From Fluviicola sp. (lineage in GTDB: Bacteria; Bacteroidota; Bacteroidia; Flavobacteriales_D; Crocinitomicaceae): a stretch of 64,000 nt of DNA. The translations under genes and the position numbers were made by a program. How positions within the stretch are numbered: position 1 is the first letter of the stretch; every line of letters starts with the position of its first letter. The notes beneath the pieces were generated by a model, which saw nothing but the letters and a program-made list of their open reading frames with translations, was not told where the DNA came from and made no database searches. The stretch spans positions 62,001-126,000 of the forward strand of contig NZ_JBCNJT010000003.1 in NCBI RefSeq assembly GCF_039596395.1. The letters run 5' to 3'. This document shows positions 59,629-64,000 of this stretch, piece by piece.

Positions 59629-59636
59629 CAAATATA
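59629..59636 (-). promoter_or_regulatory. Putative -7 promoter element of uvrB
   Basis: On the minus strand this reads TATATTTG (TAnnTTTG), only 5 nt before the uvrB ATG, which suggests a leaderless or very short leader transcript. Confidence 0.5.
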
Positions 59637-59743
59637 GCCAATTGCGGATTATGAATTGCCAATTAAGCAGGATGAAATTGGTTAAATTGGAAGGAATTTC
59701 GGAAAACCTTTTCAATTCTCAATTTTCACTTTTTATTTAATCG

Positions 59744-59751
59744 TATCTTTG
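59744..59751 (+). promoter_or_regulatory. Putative -7 promoter element of the TerC gene
   Basis: TATCTTTG matches TAnnTTTG, 30 nt before ATG 59782. Confidence 0.5.
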
Positions 59752-59781
59752 AGTTTCGTTTAAAAGTATACGCAGCGTCCT

Positions 59782-60537
59782 ATGATGAAACAATTCCATG
59801 AATTTACAGCGCTCATGTCAGAGCATCCGTTGAATGCCATTTTACTGATTCTTGGAATTTTACTGCTTGAAATTATTTTATCATTCGACAATGCAGCCGT
59901 ACTGGCCACGATGGTGAAAGACTTGCCGAAAGAACAACAGGCAAAAGCATTGAAATACGGAATTCTGGGAGCTTATATTTTTCGCGGACTGGCGCTGATA
60001 TTGGTGGAATCCATCCTGAGTATCTGGTGGTTCAAACCGATCGGCGGTGCTTACCTGATTTACATGGCTGTGAAGCATTTTGCAGCGAAAAGTGTGCAGG
60101 AGGAAATTGAGTCGGAAGTGCAGCAAACGAAGAAAAATTTTGTTTACCGCGCAACGGTCGGAGTGATCGGTATTTTCTGGTCGACCGTATTGGCGGTAGA
60201 ATTCATGGATATTGTCTTTTCGATCGACAACATCTTTGCGGTGGTTGCTTATTCCGACAATGTGATCCTGATTTGTATCGGGGTGTTCATCGGGATTTTA
60301 GCCATGCGTTACGTTGCGAAGTATTTTGTGTTGCTGATGGAGAAATATCCTTTCCTGGAGAATGCGGCTTTCCTGGTAATCGGAATCCTGGGAATTAAGT
60401 TGTGCCTGGCCTTGCTCGTGCATTTTGTTCCTGCAACGAAATGGATCGAATCGGAACAGTTTGACTTGTGCATCTCCGGGTTGACGCTGGCTATTTTCAT
60501 TGTGCCTATCCTGATTTTCCGGGCAAAGAAGAAATAA
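59782..60537 (+). CDS. TerC family integral membrane protein
   Basis: 251 residues with 7-8 membrane helices, the TerC/Alx size. The two conserved acidic membrane motifs are visible: LLEIILSFDNAAVLATMV and VEFMDIVFSIDNIFAVVAY, whose Asp residues are thought to coordinate metal ions. Related proteins export manganese or act in tellurite resistance and secreted-enzyme metallation; the exact role here is not known. Stands alone, and a 27-nt repeat arm begins 1 bp after its stop codon. Confidence 0.92.
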   Translation: MMKQFHEFTALMSEHPLNAILLILGILLLEIILSFDNAAVLATMVKDLPKEQQAKALKYGILGAYIFRGLALILVESILSIWWFKPIGGAYLIYMAVKHFAAKSVQEEIESEVQQTKKNFVYRATVGVIGIFWSTVLAVEFMDIVFSIDNIFAVVAYSDNVILICIGVFIGILAMRYVAKYFVLLMEKYPFLENAAFLVIGILGIKLCLALLVHFVPATKWIESEQFDLCISGLTLAIFIVPILIFRAKKK

Positions 60538-60538
60538 T

Positions 60539-60921
60539 AGCCACATAGGTATATAGAACACAGAGTTTTTTTTGATTAGTGCTATTCAAGCTGGTAATTT
60601 GTCGTTTCGCTCCGCTCTCATTTCTTTTAACCACATAGAAACATAGGACACATAGACTTTTGATGCAGGAGTACAAGGCACACTAGGTTTTGTATCTAGC
60701 TTAACTTTTATTTGCGGATTTCAGATAAGAAGGAGTGCAGTTTTTAACTTACACATAAATATACCCTATGAAGTTCACTCAAATAAAGAGGAGAAAGTAA
60801 TGCTTTTGCAAAACACATGGAAATTTAGTAGAAACCCCAGCTTCAATTCGGACAAACACAAATGAATTTTACTATTCCAACTTCCAAAACACCCCTATGT
60901 GCCTATGTACCTATTGTGGTT
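60539..60921. repeat. Region of 27-nt repeat arms (CCACATAG type): two left, one right
   Basis: Left arms at 60539-60565 and 60629-60655, right arm at 60895-60921 (reverse complement). The second left arm and the right arm are separated by 239 bp without a supported gene. The first arm begins 1 bp after the TerC stop; the right arm ends 9 bp before the porP/sprF stop. The rest of the 393-bp spacer shows nothing else recognisable. Confidence 0.8.
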
Positions 60922-60930
60922 CAATACCTC

Positions 60931-61872
60931 TTACCATTTTTGCTTCTTACGGAACTGCCCTCCCTTGCGGGTAATGAATTTGCGTTTTGCAAATGGCAGA
61001 TCATCAATAGTACGTGCAAAATTCAGCGTGATCTCATGCGTGTGCTCGAAAGTTGTTTTATGTGGTGAGAAAGTACCGGTTTGGTAGGTATATACAATCC
61101 GCAATCCTTTTTCTAAAAAGAAGCCCAGACTTCCCGTTACCGAATTATCCGATTGATAGCCGCCGCCGACCCAAACCAGCTGACCGAACAGGAAATGCCC
61201 GTCGAAAGACATGTTTAAGCGCGAACCTTTTACCATGCGTGCCATGGCAGTAGGATACAGGATAATGTTGTCGTTGAAACGGATTTTGTAACCGATGTGC
61301 GAATAGAAATGGTTGTAAGTGGTGGTGTAAATACTCGACGGATCAGCCAACGCATTGTCGAAAATGCTCGGCATGGAAATCCCGAAATCAAAGTTCTGTG
61401 ATTGAATGGACAAACCAACTCCCAGGTTTACACCTCTTGTTACACGGTTGTCCAAAGTCGGCTCTTTTTCACTGAAGTAGATGTAATCTGTTTGCAGGGA
61501 ACGTTGCTGGTATCCGACTTTTACTCCCAAACCAAGTGCTGTTTTTTCGCCCAGCCACACATGGTAATTGTAGATTGCACCAATTTCCAGGGAATTCACT
61601 CCGGCAGTAAAATCGCTGATTGCAATGGCACCGACCCCATGATTTTTCGTAATGTGGTAATGGCCGTTTGCTGTAAAGGTCAAAGGAGTTTCAGGAGTAG
61701 TCATCCATTGCTTTTTGAAATGCAGGGTTGCACTGAAACGCGTAGAAATATCCATGTAACCCGGATTGAACACAGCCTGGTTGAGCATGTATTGATTGTA
61801 CAAGGTGCGTAATTGCGCGGAAGATGTCAGGGTGATAGTCAATAACACCAAAAGGGAGTAAATTTTTCTCAT
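60931..61872 (-). CDS. PorP/SprF family type IX secretion outer-membrane protein (second copy)
   Basis: 313 residues with a signal peptide (LTITLTSSAQ) and the family signature LYNQYMLNQAVFNPGYMD, then barrel strands (FTANGHYHITKNHGVGAI, AIYNYHVWLGEKTALGLG) to FARTIDDLPFAKRKF. PorP/SprF-like proteins are often encoded beside type B T9SS cargo and needed for its surface delivery. The upstream gene encodes such a cargo and overlaps this gene by 4 bases, so this PorP is probably its partner. Differs clearly from the copy at 4942. Confidence 0.9.
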   Translation of the reverse strand: MRKIYSLLVLLTITLTSSAQLRTLYNQYMLNQAVFNPGYMDISTRFSATLHFKKQWMTTPETPLTFTANGHYHITKNHGVGAIAISDFTAGVNSLEIGAIYNYHVWLGEKTALGLGVKVGYQQRSLQTDYIYFSEKEPTLDNRVTRGVNLGVGLSIQSQNFDFGISMPSIFDNALADPSSIYTTTYNHFYSHIGYKIRFNDNIILYPTAMARMVKGSRLNMSFDGHFLFGQLVWVGGGYQSDNSVTGSLGFFLEKGLRIVYTYQTGTFSPHKTTFEHTHEITLNFARTIDDLPFAKRKFITRKGGQFRKKQKW

Positions 61873-62279
61873 CGTTTCAATGTTATTTTACCTGACGCGA
61901 TGTTTCCGTTTCCGTCGTTGAATTCAAAATAATAAACCCCGGTAGAACACTCTTCTCCGAGCATGGCGTTCGGCTGGTTCGATCTTCCATCCCAAAGGTT
62001 CAGGTACGGAGACGCATAATAAACCGTTTCTCCCCAACGGTTGAATACTTTCAAATAATTGGTCGGGTAGTTCAAAACATTCAGAATGATAAAATGATCG
62101 TTGTATCCGTCACCGTTCGGAGAAAAGAAATCCGCAAAAGTCAGGTCATTGATTTTCAGGGTGTCCTCCAATTCGTGATTGGAAACAGGTGGTTTTTCCA
62201 CCGTGAACTTAAGTTCTTTCTTTCCCGTAAAGCTGAAAGCAAGGGCGATTAGTGGAACTAAAAAGATGAATCGAATCAT
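61869..62279 (-). CDS. Minimal secreted protein made of a signal peptide and a type B T9SS domain
   Basis: 136 residues from ATG 62279. After the signal peptide (FIFLVPLIALAFSFTG) come about 35 linker residues and then a nearly complete type B C-terminal domain: FADFFSPNGDGYNDHFII, LKVFNRWGETVYY, WDGRSN, and the end STGVYYFEFNDGNGNIASGK. There is no passenger domain. Its stop overlaps the porP/sprF ATG by 4 bases, so the two are coupled. This may be a small structural or accessory cargo, or a remnant of a larger one. The longer frame to 62312 is unlikely. Confidence 0.82.
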   Translation of the reverse strand: MIRFIFLVPLIALAFSFTGKKELKFTVEKPPVSNHELEDTLKINDLTFADFFSPNGDGYNDHFIILNVLNYPTNYLKVFNRWGETVYYASPYLNLWDGRSNQPNAMLGEECSTGVYYFEFNDGNGNIASGKITLKR

Positions 62280-62640
62280 TCTAAATAAATTTTCTCCGGC
62301 AAAGTTCAGCATTTTAACCCATTAAGCGCAAAAAAAGAACAACAATATTTTTCAAAAGCCTGATGAATCAATTACATAGAAGATCCGGATTTTGTTTTAA
62401 ATCACAGAATCAACAAATGCGGATGCTGGCTAAATGATCGAAGCAGAAGAAATGTACGCTTTTAGCCATTGTTGATGTGTCAATTAAAAAGAGATGAATA
62501 TTAAAAACCTGTTAATTAGTAGCTTATCCTTTTGGTGGTAGCGAAATTTCTTTCAAAACAGTTTTGACTTCCAACACCCGGCAGATAAGGAAATCCGGTG
62601 AAATAGCCCTAGCTTTAATGAAGACTTTAACTGCTGAAAT
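62280..62640. other. Non-coding stretch between divergent genes
   Basis: 361 bp between the type B cargo gene and the large secreted protein. It holds the promoters of both, but I could not place a TAnnTTTG box with confidence. I saw no riboswitch or RNA gene. Confidence 0.5.
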
Positions 62641-64000
62641 ATGAAAAAAGGACTACTTCTTCTGGCGCTGACTTCCTTATTGTTAAGTATCGCGAAGCCG
62701 GCATTTTCCCAAAATGATGAGAAAAGTACCCTGATAGGAAATCCGGGAATCCGGGAATTTGGCGTGGCTATTTGCGCAGACAATTCGGGGTACAAATACA
62801 TTGGCGGTGAGTCCGGTCAAAAAGGGCTGATTGTCAAACAAAATGCGCTGAATGTGATCCAGTGGAGTAAAACGCTGACTTTTACTTCTGATCCGAACGA
62901 CTGGGTGAGTATGGGTTTTTTAGATGTTGTAGGAGATACTGTTTTCGGATGCGGTAAGATAGCGGATAATGCGAATGCTATAGGGAAAGGATCTTTTTAT
63001 TTCAAGATGAATGCTCAGACCGGTGCAGTTTATTGGTCCAGATACGAAGCAAGCGGCCCCAATTATTTATCCTGTATGCGCTATTCAAACGGGAAATTTT
63101 TCCTGGTTGGAGGAGGTTATGGAGCTTCCACCAATTATGGGGGAAGAGTACTGGCGGTTTCTTCTCAAACGGGGCAGGTTCTTTGGCAAACCAACAGCTT
63201 ACAGGGAGTTTTTACCACACCGGGCGGTTACTCACGTACCTTATTTGTGAGCGCAACCGAAATGATTAACGGAAAAATGTACATTACGGGTTCCGTTCAT
63301 AATTTCAATATAAGCATGGAACGGCCATTCCTGCTGGGTATTACTGAAAACGGAACGATTTTTTTACAGAAGTACATCGATCTCCCGGTGGCGCAATGGA
63401 CACTTGACGAATACATCGGACAACGCATTGAATATGATCAGGACCAAAACCTGATACTGATTGTTTCAGATAACATTACGAATGTTACCATGGATCCGTT
63501 TTTTGTCAAGTGTGATACATCGGGAAACCTGATTTTTGCCAAGCGTTACGGACTTCCGGGTAATAACCTGAAAGTATTGACTGCGCTGAATGAAACAGCA
63601 ACCCACTATGTCCTTTACGGGTTCAACATAACAGGAGGACAACACTTATATGCGGTAAAGGTTTCCAAAAACGGAGTTTTCGATAAATGCGTTGCGATCA
63701 GCAAACCGAATGTTTACTATTATGTTCCCTTCGGTCTTGATTTTTTGATGGGAAACAGTACTTTTCTCAACGGGCTTCATTATTTCGTGACAGCTGAATC
63801 TGCAAGCACCGTTTTTGATATGAACATCAACCAGATTATTTTGGACGAAGATCTGAACATCGTTGGAGATTGTTCTGAAACCCTTGAATTGCCTTATCTG
63901 GAAACAAATGTTCCGGCCTCCATGGTACAGTTGTCTATCTCTGCCGCTCCTTTTCCGCTTACGTACACCAACGGAATTACCATCCAGGATGAACCTTTTC
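62641..64000 (+). CDS. Large secreted beta-propeller-like protein (runs off the right edge)
   Basis: The frame is open from ATG 62641 to the edge: 453 complete codons with no stop. A signal peptide (LLSIAKPAFSQ) is followed by repeated strand blocks with GG-x-x-G or G-x-x-Y turns (YIGGESGQKG, FFLVGGGYGAS, MYITGSVHNF, HYVLYGFNITGG), like the propeller-style proteins secreted by Bacteroidota. A T9SS sorting domain would be expected at the missing C-terminus, which cannot be checked here. It is divergent from the minimal type B cargo gene. Confidence 0.78.
   Translation, partial: MKKGLLLLALTSLLLSIAKPAFSQNDEKSTLIGNPGIREFGVAICADNSGYKYIGGESGQKGLIVKQNALNVIQWSKTLTFTSDPNDWVSMGFLDVVGDTVFGCGKIADNANAIGKGSFYFKMNAQTGAVYWSRYEASGPNYLSCMRYSNGKFFLVGGGYGASTNYGGRVLAVSSQTGQVLWQTNSLQGVFTTPGGYSRTLFVSATEMINGKMYITGSVHNFNISMERPFLLGITENGTIFLQKYIDLPVAQWTLDEYIGQRIEYDQDQNLILIVSDNITNVTMDPFFVKCDTSGNLIFAKRYGLPGNNLKVLTALNETATHYVLYGFNITGGQHLYAVKVSKNGVFDKCVAISKPNVYYYVPFGLDFLMGNSTFLNGLHYFVTAESASTVFDMNINQIILDEDLNIVGDCSETLELPYLETNVPASMVQLSISAAPFPLTYTNGITIQDEPF

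Noticed and set aside
62520-62640. Possible riboswitch in the leader of the large secreted protein
   Set aside because: The stretch around CCGGCAGATAAGGAAATCCG has a suggestive look, but it does not match cobalamin, c-di-GMP, TPP or SAM riboswitch cores that I know.

Overview
The window is a chromosomal segment of a Bacteroidota bacterium, most likely Flavobacteriales (a Crocinitomicaceae/Fluviicola-like genome is my guess from the overall gene style; I could not search). The reasons are a set of type IX secretion (T9SS) and gliding genes (gldJ, porU, porV, porX, two porP/sprF), T9SS C-terminal sorting domains on secreted proteins, promoters of the Bacteroidota TAnnTTTG type in place of sigma70 boxes, and a lack of Shine-Dalgarno sequences. 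No rRNA, tRNA, CRISPR array, phage or transposase gene was seen.

Layout. 1-5.9 kb: 5' end of anmK, an acyl-CoA dehydrogenase, then murF, gldJ and a porP/sprF gene on the minus strand. 6-11.75 kb: porU, porV and ispF on the plus strand, divergent from gldJ-porP. 11.8-15.4 kb: a GNAT acetyltransferase, bioB-bioF and a small lipoprotein. 15.6-21.8 kb: a TetR regulator with a tolC/adaptor/RND efflux operon, with matching operators before tetR and before tolC. 21.9-30 kb: a WG-repeat protein, DUF3050, DoxX-like, a VOC protein, a carbohydrate porin and a serine hydrolase. 30.1-36.6 kb: an accessory block of minus-strand hypothetical membrane proteins, lipoproteins, a DUF4180 protein and a UDG-like gene bracketed by two copies of a structured repeat. 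36.8-41.5 kb: a secreted endonuclease/phosphatase with SprB repeats, a GxxExxY nuclease-fold gene inside inverted repeats, an SRPBCC protein and an HD hydrolase. 41.5-45 kb: porX, tsaE and alanine dehydrogenase. 45-59.6 kb: a histidine kinase, helicase, Nat-type ABC exporter, paired small outer-membrane barrels, SlyD, a phospholipase C/nuclease-like protein, comB, a type B T9SS cargo and uvrB. 59.8-64 kb: a TerC protein, a second porP/sprF overlapping a minimal type B cargo gene, and the start of a large secreted protein.

How they fit together. GldJ belongs to the motility/secretion lipoproteins, PorV and PorU form the attachment and sorting complex at the outer membrane, PorX is the cytoplasmic regulator, and PorP/SprF-like barrels are linked to type B cargo. 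At least three cargo proteins are encoded here. The rest is mainly housekeeping (cell wall, isoprenoid, biotin, DNA repair, tRNA modification) with accessory lipoproteins.

The most unusual content is intergenic: (1) 27-nt arms with 9-bp internal periodicity, arranged as inverted pairs, one of which encloses a GxxExxY nuclease-fold gene while another with an identical left arm is empty; (2) a roughly 173-bp element in two copies whose hairpins differ by compensated base changes; (3) 7-8 bp tandem repeats abutting stop codons, one of which encodes the end of a protein.
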